Shown one piece after another: positions 54,349 through 63,133 of a stretch of DNA of 64,000 nt (positions are counted from its first letter, which is position 1; every line of letters starts with the position of its first letter). Position numbers and translations under genes: made by a program. The notes under the pieces are model-generated. The model did not search any database, was not told the DNA's origin, and was given only the letters and a program-made list of their open reading frames with translations. This DNA is from JACKII01 sp965202745. GTDB lineage: Bacteria; Pseudomonadota; Alphaproteobacteria; Bin95. The stretch is from NCBI GenBank assembly GCA_965202745.1, contig CBDBCB010000022.1, positions 310,001-374,000 on the forward strand. Reading direction: 5' to 3'.

Positions 54349-55682
54349 GGGGAGTGTCCGATTTTCTGTGTGTGAGTAATTCAGTCCCTGCTTCATTCAC
54401 GAAGGAGCATGCCGACCATGACGATTTCCCAGGAACTACTGGACGAGCTGCTGAGCGGCGTTGAACGATCGGAGGACTTGCTGGGCGATCAGGGTCTGAT
54501 GAAGGAACGGAAGGTCCCGTTGATGGAGCCGATGCTGGGGGCTGAGCTAACCGAACATCTTGGCTATAAACCCGGCGAAGAGCCTGCCAACCAAAGCAAC
54601 CGGCGCAATGGCCCTTCGCGCAAGACGTTGAAAGGCAAGGCTGGGGCGCTGCCAATTGATGTCCCTCGCGACCGGGAAGGCCGTTTCGAGCCTGAGCGGA
54701 TCAAGAAGGGCCAGACCCGGATTGACGGGATGGACGACAAGATCATTGGGCTTTACGCGGCGGGTCTGTCGACCCGCGCCATTCGCGCCCCTCTGGAAGA
54801 GGTCTATGGGCTGAAGGGGTCGGCAGACTTGGTCAGCCGTGTCACCGACGCCGTTCTGGAGGAGGTCTCCGCTTGGCAAAACCGCGCCCTGGAGCCGATG
54901 TATCCCCTCGTTTTCCTCGACGCGCTTGGGGTCACAATCCGCGATCCAGAAAGCCGCCAGGTCAAAAACAAGGCTGTTTACGGGGCATTGGGCGTCACCC
55001 CCGAGGGCGAACGCGAGGTTCTGGGGCTTTGGATCGCCAACAATGAAGGGACCCAATTCTGGCTCTCGGTGATGAACAACCGGCGCAATCGCGGCGTCGA
55101 AGACATCCTCATCGCCGTCGTCCATGGCCTCAAGGGCTTCCCAGATGCCATCAATGCGGCCTTTCCCGACACCACCGTGCAACCCTGTATCGTGCCTCTC
55201 GTGCCCCATTCCCTGAACTTCTGCGGCTGGAAAGACCGCAAGATCGTCGCATCGGCTCTCAAGCCGATTGATCAAGCCACAGATGACAAAGAGGCCGAGA
55301 AAGCGCGCGCGGCGGTCGAAGACGAATGGGGCCAAAAATACCCCTCAATCGCCCCGAGTTGGCGGCGGGCGTGGCAGGAAGTCATCCCGTTCTTCGCCTT
55401 CCCACCAGCCGGGCGCAAAATCATCGACACGACCAACGCTATCGAAAGCCTCAACAGGGTGATCCGAAAGACCACCAAAACACGGGGCAGCTTTCCAACC
55501 GACGCCGCCGCGACAAAACTGATCTATCTGGCAATCGGCAGCTTTGAGAAGACAGGCAGGGCCGTCAGACAATGGGTTGCTGCCCGAAACCAGTTCGCTA
55601 TTCTATACTCAGAACGGGTCAATCAATGACCCGTAAAACGCGCATGGGCTAAATCTCATACACAGAAGATCGGATACTCCCC
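54349..55682 (+). mobile_element. IS256-family element, complete
   Basis: A 1334-bp element with 28-bp imperfect inverted repeats: GGGGAGTGTCCGATTTTCTG at the left, and the complement of CAGAAGATCGGATACTCCCC at the right. It holds one intact transposase. The 8-mers outside the ends (GCCGTTGC, GAAAGGCG) differ, so no target duplication is visible. It landed 21 bp beyond the atp operon terminator. It is not a close copy of the IS256 element at the left edge of the window. Confidence 0.9.
54418..55629 (+). CDS. IS256-family transposase
   Basis: Mutator-type DDE transposase. The 403 residues include MLGAELTEHLGYKPGEEPAN, and RNGPSRKTLKGKAGALPIDV then PRDREGRFEPERIKKGQTRI. The catalytic strand YPLVFLDALGVTIRD follows, then GTQFWLSVMNNRRNRGVEDI and the late TTNAIESLNRVIRK with its Glu. 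I chose the ATG at 54418 because AAGGAG lies 10 nt upstream; the ATG three codons earlier is only 1 nt from it. Intact and probably active. Confidence 0.93.
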   Translation: MTISQELLDELLSGVERSEDLLGDQGLMKERKVPLMEPMLGAELTEHLGYKPGEEPANQSNRRNGPSRKTLKGKAGALPIDVPRDREGRFEPERIKKGQTRIDGMDDKIIGLYAAGLSTRAIRAPLEEVYGLKGSADLVSRVTDAVLEEVSAWQNRALEPMYPLVFLDALGVTIRDPESRQVKNKAVYGALGVTPEGEREVLGLWIANNEGTQFWLSVMNNRRNRGVEDILIAVVHGLKGFPDAINAAFPDTTVQPCIVPLVPHSLNFCGWKDRKIVASALKPIDQATDDKEAEKARAAVEDEWGQKYPSIAPSWRRAWQEVIPFFAFPPAGRKIIDTTNAIESLNRVIRKTTKTRGSFPTDAAATKLIYLAIGSFEKTGRAVRQWVAARNQFAILYSERVNQ

Positions 55683-55723
55683 GAAAGGCGCGTCGTATTT
55701 GACAGTTCGCTTGAGTGAAGTCG

Positions 55724-55798
55724 TCTTAAGCGAAAATACGACGGAATTGCCTAACGGCGAATCCCGATCCGAACGGCTCGGAATTTGCTCTAGCGTTC
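55724..55798. repeat. RIME-like repeat, copy 3 (diverged)
   Basis: On the minus strand it reads TAGAGCAAATTCCGAGCC, then GTTCGGATCGGGATTCG, and GTTAGGCAATTCC. The layout matches copies 1 and 2: TAGAGCA, a C-rich run, a GATCGG-type run and an inner TTAG segment. Its first TAG is the stop codon of the DUF799 gene. Confidence 0.5.
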
Positions 55799-56440
55799 CA
55801 CCTGATAATACGGCCCCAGAGGCATGCCCTGGCCGTCAACCATGATAGCCTGATTGCTGGCGCTTCTCGCCAAGGGCATATAGTTCGGCGCGGCACGTTC
55901 AATCGCGGCAGAGATCGCATCTGCGATGAGCCCGCCGACACCGCCCCCTTGCGGACCGACTGTATAGGTCCGGCGCTGGGTACTGCTCCACAGGGTTTCA
56001 CCGGTCTTGCCGCTTTTCAGCGTATAGGCTATCATAACCGTCGTGCTGGTCGACAGCACAACATAGCGCGAAGTCCACTCTTCAATGACGGCGTAGAGAA
56101 CCGCGTCAGCACCGAATATCTTGGCCAGTTTGGTCGGATCGGACCGGTGCACCAGATCGGCATCACCCAGACCATCGTCCTCCATGGTGCGGCGAACCAG
56201 ATGCGTTGGGGAAACGTAAAAGCCGCGCTCTGCAATCGGTACCGGCAAGGTCACCAGCAGGCCATCGGGTGCGTTAACGGCAGCACTTTTGTTGACAACA
56301 GGTACTACCAGTATCGAACGCAGTTTGGCTTTGTTAAACGCAGTGTAGTCTTTTGGCGGCACATTGGCGGGCTGACAAGCTGACAGCGCGAAGCCGGCAA
56401 CGGCAGCGAAAAGCACCAGACGGACCGTACTATAGATCAT
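55790..56440 (-). CDS. DUF799 (GNA1162-type) lipoprotein
   Basis: Outer-membrane-linked lipoprotein of unknown role, structurally related to the meningococcal GNA1162 protein. The 216 residues begin with a lipoprotein signal (LVLFAAVAGFALSACQP, lipobox LSAC). They carry KLRSILVVPVVNKSAAVNAP, KIFGADAVLYAVIEEWTSRY and GGGVGGLIADAISAAIERA. I chose ATG 56440; a TTG two codons earlier overlaps the DUF4810 stop. Last of a four-gene CsgG, PEGA-like, DUF4810, DUF799 group. Its TAG stop lies in a RIME-like repeat. Confidence 0.88.
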   Translation of the reverse strand: MIYSTVRLVLFAAVAGFALSACQPANVPPKDYTAFNKAKLRSILVVPVVNKSAAVNAPDGLLVTLPVPIAERGFYVSPTHLVRRTMEDDGLGDADLVHRSDPTKLAKIFGADAVLYAVIEEWTSRYVVLSTSTTVMIAYTLKSGKTGETLWSSTQRRTYTVGPQGGGVGGLIADAISAAIERAAPNYMPLARSASNQAIMVDGQGMPLGPYYQVER

Positions 56441-56442
56441 CG

Positions 56443-56850
56443 TCAACTCCCCGGCTTGGCAGTGGAACCAACGGGCGCGTTGTCCGTCGAGGCAGAAGAC
56501 GGAGCACTTGCCTGCGGTGGCGCGTCGATGGCCGCAATCATCCGGTCCATCAAGACAGCAGATTCGGGCCAGGCGGCACGTTCGCGCTCGAAATATTGCC
56601 GCGCAGTCTCGGCGTTGCCGTCCTGAAGTTCCATAAAGCCGATCTCGGCAAAAATACCTGGCGGAACGCGCTTATCCGTTCCAGCTTCTTCCACAAGGTC
56701 TGCCAGTGCGATCTGATAGTCGGTTCGCCGTGTCGGATCCTCATAGAAATTATAGAGGGCCTGGGAGTAATTCCCCCAATAATACTGGCTAGGCTGCGCA
56801 CAGGCAGCCACGGCCAAGCAAAGGCCTCCGCCCAACAACATCCTGATCAT
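56443..56850 (-). CDS. DUF4810 lipoprotein
   Basis: Small lipoprotein partner of CsgG and DUF799 proteins. The 135 residues start MIRMLLGGGLCLAVAACAQP (lipobox VAAC), followed by YYWGNYSQALYNFYEDPTRR, the family hallmark. A helical repeat region (GIFAEIGFMELQDGNAETAR, then QYFERERAAWPES) and a low-complexity Ala/Ser/Pro tail complete it. An upstream Met six codons earlier is possible but weakens the signal peptide. Confidence 0.88.
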   Translation of the reverse strand: MIRMLLGGGLCLAVAACAQPSQYYWGNYSQALYNFYEDPTRRTDYQIALADLVEEAGTDKRVPPGIFAEIGFMELQDGNAETARQYFERERAAWPESAVLMDRMIAAIDAPPQASAPSSASTDNAPVGSTAKPGS

Positions 56851-56868
56851 AATGCAAATGGCTCCCAA

Positions 56869-57228
56869 CTATCGCGCCGGAACCGCAATGGTTCTGATTG
56901 CGGAATCCGACAAAAAGACTTTTTCCTGGTGCATGGTCAGCCCACCCTGTTGAATTTCCACCGTGTGCGTGCCCGCGGGCAGGCGCAACGAACCGGGATC
57001 GCCATTATAGCGGGAGGCCTCCCCCAGGTTAACGCCGTTGACAATCAGCACGGCCCCTTCCCCGGCATTCGCAATCACCAATTGCGGCCGCTCATCAACC
57101 ACGTCCGTGCGGGTGACAGGGTCCTTCAGCGCGCAGCCAGCCAGCAAACCTGCGGCCAGCACGAGCGTTGCCATAGGCCGCCATGCCTGTTTGATGCCGC
57201 GGTAAATCCCAATATTCACCATCCCCAT
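56869..57228 (-). CDS. Lipoprotein with PEGA-like domain
   Basis: Unnamed small lipoprotein of 119 residues. The signal region WRPMATLVLAAGLLAGCALK has lipobox LAGC. A PEGA-like beta domain follows (GAVLIVNGVNLGEASRYNGD, then SLRLPAGTHTVEIQQGG). The ATG at 57228 lies one base after the CsgG-gene stop, indicating coupling. This extra gene within the CsgG/DUF4810/DUF799 locus is the least familiar part; a structural or peptidoglycan-linked role is only a guess. Confidence 0.75.
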   Translation of the reverse strand: MGMVNIGIYRGIKQAWRPMATLVLAAGLLAGCALKDPVTRTDVVDERPQLVIANAGEGAVLIVNGVNLGEASRYNGDPGSLRLPAGTHTVEIQQGGLTMHQEKVFLSDSAIRTIAVPAR

Positions 57229-57229
57229 G

Positions 57230-58189
57230 TTACTGCGCTCCTGGCTTTTCGGCGACAAATAGGGCGTCCCGCCCTTTCGAAGGCAGGTTGCCCTGGGTCA
57301 GAACGGCTATCGAGCCTTCGTCTGTGACATTGGACCCAAAAGTCTCAACCACCTGGATCGAGCTGACCTGGGTCGGCGGCAACTCAATCGGAAAGCCGGT
57401 CTGGCGGCTTTTGATCGTTTTCCCCCGCCGCATGACATTCAGTTGCTGACCCGCCTTGAGGCCCTGCAACTTGCCGCCACTGATGACGACCTGCTTGCCC
57501 TGCACATCCAGGATATCGCTCCACCAGGGCTTTTCTTCCAGCTTGTTGACCAGCTCGTTCATCACGTCACCGATCGCAGCGGCAATAGCCCGGTCGTTCA
57601 ATGTTTCATCGTAAGCAGACTTGCTGCCGAAGCCTGCAATGGTGCCGGTTTCAGTGGATGCCGTGCCTGCACCATTCGCTGCGAAGAACACCACCCCGGT
57701 GCGCGGGTCGACCAGGCGCAAATTTACCTTTGCCCGCGCGATCTGCTTTTTCGTTTTGCTGAAGAAGCCTGATTGCCCTTCGGTCTTGCGGCCAAACTCG
57801 GTCAGCGAGCCGACGATCAGTGCGTTTGCGCCTGGCAGCTTGTCCGATATACCGGCCAGTGCCCGCTCGTTTTCGACCGCCGCCATGTCGGGGCGCTCCA
57901 GCACGATGAATTTGTTGGTCTCAACCAATTGCGTGCTCAGCGTGTCGCCGACCTGGCGGCCCATTGCATCCAGCTGAGCACCGGATAGCAGGGCGCGGCC
58001 ATAGATCGTCTCATTCGTGAAACGGCCGATAGCAATTTTGCGCTTCAATATTTTAGTTTCCGGAATTTTCCGGGCTTCGGCAGCTTGAGCGGCGGCGACC
58101 TCCGATGTGACCTCGACAGGTTTGACCTCCGGCACCGGGCTGGCACACGCCCCCACCAAAGCAAACGCGCCGATGACGATCCCTCGCAT
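57230..58189 (-). CDS. CsgG family lipoprotein
   Basis: CsgG-type outer-membrane lipoprotein. The 319 residues start MRGIVIGAFALVGACASPVP (lipobox VGAC). They continue RKIAIGRFTNETIYGRALL, QVGDTLSTQLVETNKFIVLE and ALIVGSLTEFGRKTEGQSGF. The NLRLVDPRTGVVFFAANGAG block is followed by a C-terminal domain after AIAAAIGDVMNELVNKLEE. No curli genes are nearby, so this belongs to the separate CsgG/DUF4810/DUF799 locus rather than curli secretion. The start at 58189 replaces a longer frame whose extra 13 residues would spoil the signal. Confidence 0.88.
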   Translation of the reverse strand: MRGIVIGAFALVGACASPVPEVKPVEVTSEVAAAQAAEARKIPETKILKRKIAIGRFTNETIYGRALLSGAQLDAMGRQVGDTLSTQLVETNKFIVLERPDMAAVENERALAGISDKLPGANALIVGSLTEFGRKTEGQSGFFSKTKKQIARAKVNLRLVDPRTGVVFFAANGAGTASTETGTIAGFGSKSAYDETLNDRAIAAAIGDVMNELVNKLEEKPWWSDILDVQGKQVVISGGKLQGLKAGQQLNVMRRGKTIKSRQTGFPIELPPTQVSSIQVVETFGSNVTDEGSIAVLTQGNLPSKGRDALFVAEKPGAQ

Positions 58190-58399
58190 CACGCAATGCA
58201 ATCCATGGCTATCAGACACGCAGAACACCTTTCATTCCCAACAAACAATATGTCGGACAAAACCAGACAGGAATCGAAATAGCAAGATTTTTAATTCTGA
58301 TGAGGGACTTGCCGAACCGCACCCCGCCGCTTAGCTTTCGGCAGAAATCCGGCTGTTTCACCGCGTCTTCCGCAAGCCCCGTTCTCAAGGTCAGTTAGC

Positions 58400-60445
58400 A
58401 TGTTCCGTATAGGTATCGATGTCGGTGGCACCTTTACTGACCTGGTCGCTGTCGATGATTCCGGCGGCGTCACCTTCGCCAAAGCGCCCTCAACGCCTGC
58501 CGACCAGTCCATTGGCGTCATGGATGGACTTGAGCGGCTGGCGGATGCTCTCGGCTTGCCGCTTGGTGAGCTGCTGGCCACCACCCAGCGAATTGTCCAT
58601 GGCACCACGGTCGCCACCAATGCATTGCTGGAGCGCAAAGGTGCCAATGTCGGTCTGCTGACGACGGAGGGCCACCGGGACATTCTGGAGATGCGGGAAG
58701 GGTTAAAGCCCGGCCGTTACAACATGCGGATGCCCCGGGCCGAGCCATTGATCCGCCGCGACCGCCGCCTGGGTGTGAAGGAACGCATGCGCCCTGACGG
58801 ACGCGTCGAAACCCCGCTGGACCGGGATTCGCTGACCGCCGCCATCGAGACATTGAAGACTAAGGGCTGCAACTCCGTCGCGATCTGCTACCTGCATTCC
58901 TATCACAACGCCGCCCACGAACAGGCAACGGCAGAGGCCGTCAGGGCCGCCATGCCCAACGCTTATATCTGCCTCTCCTCCGGGGTCTTTCCACAAATCA
59001 AGGAGTACGAGCGGGTTTCGACGACCGCCGTGAATGCCTATGTCGGCCCCGCGCTGGACCGCTACCTCTCGCGGCTGGCGGGCTGGTTGCAGGAAGCGGG
59101 CTATAGCGGCCCTGTCCTTATCATCCTGAGCCATGGCGGCGTCGCCCCGATTGCGGAGGCCATCTGCCTCGCCGCCGCAACGGTTCTTTCCGGCCCGGCA
59201 GGCGGCGTTGCCGGTGCGCGCTATGCCTCCCGCCTGACAGGCGCGCCAAACCTGATCCCCTTCGACATGGGCGGCACCTCCACCGACATATCGCTCATCT
59301 CCAATGGAGAGCCCACCCTCTCTTCCGACCGGGGCATTGCCGACCAGCGGATTGCGCTGCAATCACTGGACATCGCCTCTATCGGTGCTGGCGGGGGCTC
59401 GCTTGCCAGCGTGGATGTAAGCGGTCTGTTGAAGGTCGGGCCGGAGAGCGCAGGCGCCGACCCCGGCCCCGCCTGCTATGGCCGCGGCGGCACCCAGGCG
59501 ACGGTGACGGACGCCTCCGCCGTGTTGGGCTTCTTCGATCCTGACAATTTTCATGGCGGGTCCACCCAGTTGGACGCTACAGCGGCTGACAACGCCCTGG
59601 ACCAGCTAGCCAGCGGTCTGGGCGTTACGCGGGAGCAAGCCGCAGAAGGCGTGCACCGTGTGATCAATACCCAGATGGCGGAGGGCGTGCGCCTGGTCTC
59701 GGTCCGCCGCGGCATCGACCCCCGCCAGTACGCGCTGCTCTCTTTCGGCGGCGCGGCTGGCCTGCACGTTACGGAGGTCGCTCGCCAGTTGGGCGTCAAC
59801 CGCGCCATCGCCCCCCGTGTCGCCAGTGTGCTGTCGGCCTGGGGTATGCTGGCGACCAACTTGCGATTCGAGGCGAGCCGCACCCATATCGGCGACACCG
59901 GCGCGCTGGACGCCGACGCCGTCCGCGCTACCTATGACGCGCTAAAAGAAGACGCCACGGCGCGTCTACAAACCGTGTTCGATGGAGCAATCTCCCATCG
60001 CTTCGCCGCCGACATGCGCTATGGCGAGCAGCTCTTTGAGATCGACGTGAACCTGGATGATTTGGACTGGCAGGCCCCTGACATGCTCGCTCAGATCGCA
60101 GAGCGCTTTCACCAGCGGCACGAGCAGCTCTACACCTACGCCCTGCGCGATCAGGAGGCGGTGCTAGTCAATGCCCGCGTCGCCGCCGTCGGCGCGCTAC
60201 CCGCCCTGCCGCATGAGCCTCTCGCCGCCACCGGCAGGCACGAAGCACCGCCCAAGGCGCACCGGCAGGTCTACATGAACGGCTGGCACGAAACGCCGAC
60301 ATACGCCTGGGATGATCTGGTACCTGGCCAGGAGATCGGCGGACCGGCCATCGTCGAAAGTGCCACCACCACGCTGGTATTGCGTGGTGGCGACAACGCA
60401 GCGGTCACGCCGCATCTTTGGCTGGATACCGCGGTGGGCAGCTAA
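58400..60445 (+). CDS. Hydantoinase/oxoprolinase subunit A (HyuA-type)
   Basis: ATP-dependent amidohydrolase subunit acting on hydantoins, 5-oxoproline or acetone-type substrates. The 681 residues start MFRIGIDVGGTFTDLVAVDD (acetate/sugar-kinase phosphate loop). VHGTTVATNALLERKGANVG follows, then RVSTTAVNAYVGPALDRYL. SGPAGGVAGARYASRLTGAP precedes LIPFDMGGTSTDISLISNG, and PACYGRGGTQATVTDAS is also present. Full length and intact. The usual partner HyuB does not follow; the next sequence is a convergent pseudogene, so B must be elsewhere or lost. Confidence 0.92.
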   Translation: MFRIGIDVGGTFTDLVAVDDSGGVTFAKAPSTPADQSIGVMDGLERLADALGLPLGELLATTQRIVHGTTVATNALLERKGANVGLLTTEGHRDILEMREGLKPGRYNMRMPRAEPLIRRDRRLGVKERMRPDGRVETPLDRDSLTAAIETLKTKGCNSVAICYLHSYHNAAHEQATAEAVRAAMPNAYICLSSGVFPQIKEYERVSTTAVNAYVGPALDRYLSRLAGWLQEAGYSGPVLIILSHGGVAPIAEAICLAAATVLSGPAGGVAGARYASRLTGAPNLIPFDMGGTSTDISLISNGEPTLSSDRGIADQRIALQSLDIASIGAGGGSLASVDVSGLLKVGPESAGADPGPACYGRGGTQATVTDASAVLGFFDPDNFHGGSTQLDATAADNALDQLASGLGVTREQAAEGVHRVINTQMAEGVRLVSVRRGIDPRQYALLSFGGAAGLHVTEVARQLGVNRAIAPRVASVLSAWGMLATNLRFEASRTHIGDTGALDADAVRATYDALKEDATARLQTVFDGAISHRFAADMRYGEQLFEIDVNLDDLDWQAPDMLAQIAERFHQRHEQLYTYALRDQEAVLVNARVAAVGALPALPHEPLAATGRHEAPPKAHRQVYMNGWHETPTYAWDDLVPGQEIGGPAIVESATTTLVLRGGDNAAVTPHLWLDTAVGS

Positions 60446-60475
60446 CGCCGCCCACCTGAGCGATGATGGCCTGAC

Positions 60476-61026
60476 TTACCGCCGCTTGACGGGCGTATCG
60501 ATGACCGTCTTGCCCGTCACGGTATCCACAATCCGGATACGCTGAGTGCCAAGGTTCTTGCCTTCGTGGCTGAGCGGCACGATCAGGTCCACCGGAACCG
60601 GTCCATCCATCACCACCTGGCTGAATGGCGAACGGGAGCCCTTGGGGTTCTCGATCTCCACGTCCTCCAACGGGTTTTGGATGCGGTAACGCATGGGCTG
60701 CTCGCCATCCAACTGGACTTCCCAAGTCCCGCCGCTGCGGGCAACGGACTTGGGCGGCCGTGATTTGATGGCCAGCATCCGGTCGACCTTGGCCCGCCGC
60801 ACCTGACCCTTGCTTGCATCCACCATCAGGTAAAGCACGGCCACCTCGGTTGGCGGGGCGGGGCGGGGCGCGTGCCGGTGTTTCCCTTGGTCTTCTCCAC
60901 CGCTTCCTTGAAGGTGCTAACCGGGGCAGCGTTATCGGACGGCTGGTTCTTGGACGCCTGCCCGAACGCAGTGGTTGCTATCAACGCAGCGCCCAGCGCC
61001 GCGGCAACAATCGAATGATACCTCAT
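60476..61026 (-). pseudogene. Secreted protein of unknown function, frameshift in a CCCCG repeat
   Basis: ATG 61026 encodes a signal peptide (MRYHSIVAAALGAALIATTA then FG-QA). A linker TFKEAVEKTKGNTGTRPAPP follows, and then the frame is lost in a CGCCCCGCCCCGCC tract (about 60860-60870). The body continues in another frame (VAVLYLMVDASKGQVRRAKV, GGTWEVQLDGEQPMRYRIQN, VTGKTVIDTPVKRR) to 60476. Slippage in the GC repeat could be a real phase-variation site, a decay lesion or a read error. It overlaps the upstream peptidase remnant by ATGA. Confidence 0.7.
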
Positions 61027-61865
61027 GGCGTGTGATTCCATGTTGCAGGGGCGAATACTGAAGGCGTTGCCGAACCGCCAAGGGCGCTTAGGACCGCGTC
61101 CATGATTGCCCAGTCACCCTGACCCGCCTCCAGTACGACAGAGCCCGAACCCGACATGATATCGGTGGTGCTGTCTTCGGAGCGCCACCAGGTCGTACCG
61201 CTGTTAGCTGTGAAGGACTGGCAATTCCGCCACGCAGCATTCGCTGCATCTCCGGTGCACGCTGCCTGGCTGGTATACAGCACCGGCGGCGCGGAATAGT
61301 AACCACCATCGCAGCAATACTCGTCAGGAATATTGAACAGCGCATGGGTCGATTCATGCACCACTGTGCGGTAGCTGGTCGGCTCGCTGGTCGCCTTGCG
61401 GCCCCACCGGCAGTCACGCAGCGTGTTGGTGTGAAGCAACAGCACCAGATCGGCGAATGCGCCATCGGTGTCCACTTCCGCAGGTCACGTCACGCTTGGG
61501 CAAATGCCGGAGGTCAGCGGCGCGGCGCTGCCCGACTCCGTGATGTAGTAATAGTTGAAGCGGACGAGGTTCACATAATAGGCGTTGTTCTGCCAGTATC
61601 CCTGCTCGATCACCTGTTCGATGTCATCGAAAAAGGCCTGGAGGTTCGCCTGAACCGACAAATCGCCATATGACGAATCAGGTACTAACAGGATGTTCAG
61701 TGTACTTGTCTGGCTTGGGTCCCACTCAATCAGGCCATAGACCGTTGATCCTGGTGCTATTGGCGGGCGTGGGTCACCTGCATCGAACTCGACATCGCAA
61801 GCAGAGACCAGTAATGCCAGCGCTGCCATGAGCCCGAATTGCAATTGCTTGAGCATGAAACGCAC
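61023..61865 (-). pseudogene. Secreted M64-like zinc metallopeptidase lipoprotein, in-frame TGA
   Basis: ATG 61865 encodes a lipoprotein signal (MLKQLQFGLMAALALLVSAC, lipobox VSAC). The frame meets TGA at 61487-61485 (ICPSVT-stop-PAEVDTDGAFAD). It then continues unbroken to 61023 with the zinc motif VVHESTHALFNIPDEYCCDG (H-E-x-x-H and a following D-E). The TGA replaces an ordinary residue of a non-redox segment, so it is read as nonsense. The second frame portion lacks its own secretion signal. Confidence 0.75.
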
Positions 61866-62137
61866 TCTTTCTTGCTATTGTCAATTAACAACCTGAAATT
61901 GATCGGAGAGAATATCAAGTAATTTTTGCATGAATATTTTGTACAGCTAGGTTGCTTTCCTCAGGTAACACAAAAATTTGCTAAGGCTTCCCCGTGAATG
62001 GTAGCACCCATGCCCACCGCGCATCGACCAACACAAGCCGTCTCTAAAACCCGGACTTCTGACGGCTTGACGCGGCTAGTGCGTAGCCTGTTCTTTGTAC
62101 AAATACCGACTACCGTCTCCCGCCAAGGAACCGCCTC

Positions 62138-62968
62138 ATGCCTGCTGCCGCCAAGAAGCCCGCCGCGCCCAAGATCATCCTGACCAAGGTCGACAAGCGC
62201 GGGGTTGGCACCATCACCATCAACCGGCCGGACGTGAATAACGCCTACAACCGGGACATGCTGCTGCAAGCCATCGCCGCGGTCACCAAGATGGCACACG
62301 ATCCCAAGGTCCGAGTGATCGTCATCCGCGGCAACGGCAAGCACTTTCAGGCGGGTGCCGACCTGAAGTGGATCAGGGGCAATATCGACCTCTCGCTGGA
62401 AGAGAATTTCCTGATCTCCGTCGATACGACCAACGCCATCCGCGGCCTGAATGAGGTGCCGAAGCCGACCATTGCGCTGGTGCATGGCGGCTGCTTTGGC
62501 GGCGGAACGGGCATTGCGGCTGCCTGCGATGTGGTGATCGCGTCGGAGGACGCCTACTTCGCCATCACGGAGGCTAAATGGGGCCTGATGGCCGGGCCGA
62601 TCTATCCGGTGCTGCTCGGCCGGATGGGCGCACGCCATGTGCGGCGCTACTCCATCACCTGCGAGCGCTTCGGTGCCGAAAAGGCTAAGGAACTGGGCCT
62701 GGTGGACGAGGTCTGCCCAGTTGGCGGCCTGGACACGGCGGCCGAACCGATCATCGATTCCATTCTGCAAGTCGCCCCTGGGGGTATCGCCGAGTCGAAG
62801 AAGTCCATCCTGGAATGCGCAAACATGGTGGTGGATGACCGCCGCGCCCGCGAACTCGCCCGCGATCACGCCGGCAAACGCCTGACCGACGAAGCGGTCG
62901 AGGGCCTGATGAGCTTCATTGAAAAGCGCCCGGCCGCTTGGTACGCGCCTTATGCGGAGAAGAAGTAA
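62138..62968 (+). CDS. Enoyl-CoA hydratase/isomerase family protein
   Basis: Crotonase-fold enzyme acting on an acyl-CoA. The 276 residues show GVGTITINRPDVNNAYNRDM and the oxyanion-hole strand GKHFQAGADLKWIRG. KPTIALVHGGCFGGGTGIAA holds the second oxyanion glycines, and AYFAITEAKWGLMAGPIYPV the catalytic-Glu region. LGLVDEVCPVGGLD lies near the C-terminus. The start MPAAAKKPAAPK is Lys/Ala-rich. The substrate is unknown; methylglutaconyl-CoA-type hydration is one possibility. Intact; it stands before the TPP riboswitch on the same strand. Confidence 0.88.
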   Translation: MPAAAKKPAAPKIILTKVDKRGVGTITINRPDVNNAYNRDMLLQAIAAVTKMAHDPKVRVIVIRGNGKHFQAGADLKWIRGNIDLSLEENFLISVDTTNAIRGLNEVPKPTIALVHGGCFGGGTGIAAACDVVIASEDAYFAITEAKWGLMAGPIYPVLLGRMGARHVRRYSITCERFGAEKAKELGLVDEVCPVGGLDTAAEPIIDSILQVAPGGIAESKKSILECANMVVDDRRARELARDHAGKRLTDEAVEGLMSFIEKRPAAWYAPYAEKK

Positions 62969-63031
62969 GGACAGCAGCTTGCCTTCACGCCCGCACTTCG
63001 TCACTATCTGCCGCTAACAAATCTACTTCCC

Positions 63032-63130
63032 GCATGCGGGGGAGCCGGGTCGCGCCGGCTGAGAGGTCTCGGACTGCGTGAGACGACCCCACGAACCTGG
63101 CCCGGTTAGCACCGGCGGAGGGAGGCGTGC
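63032..63130 (+). promoter_or_regulatory. TPP riboswitch (THI element)
   Basis: Shows the conserved blocks in order: GGGGGAGCC, CGGCTGAGA, GACCCC, ACGAACCTG and CCGGTTAGCACCGGCGGAGG. The closing P1 stem pairs GCATGC (63032-63037) with GCGTGC (63125-63130). It lies directly before the TTG start of the ATPase gene, probably turning off the transporter when thiamine diphosphate is plentiful, most likely at translation. Confidence 0.97.
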
Positions 63131-63133
63131 TTC

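Noticed and set aside
61485..61487. In-frame TGA in the M64-like peptidase as a second selenocysteine
   Set aside because: Context T-U-P has no nearby Cys and the family has no known Sec. The only downstream stem (GATGGCG with a CATT loop and a bulge) lacks a G at the start of the loop. Read as nonsense.
61961..63004. 347-codon minus-strand frame over the enoyl-CoA hydratase
   Set aside because: Shadow of the plus-strand hydratase; no motifs.
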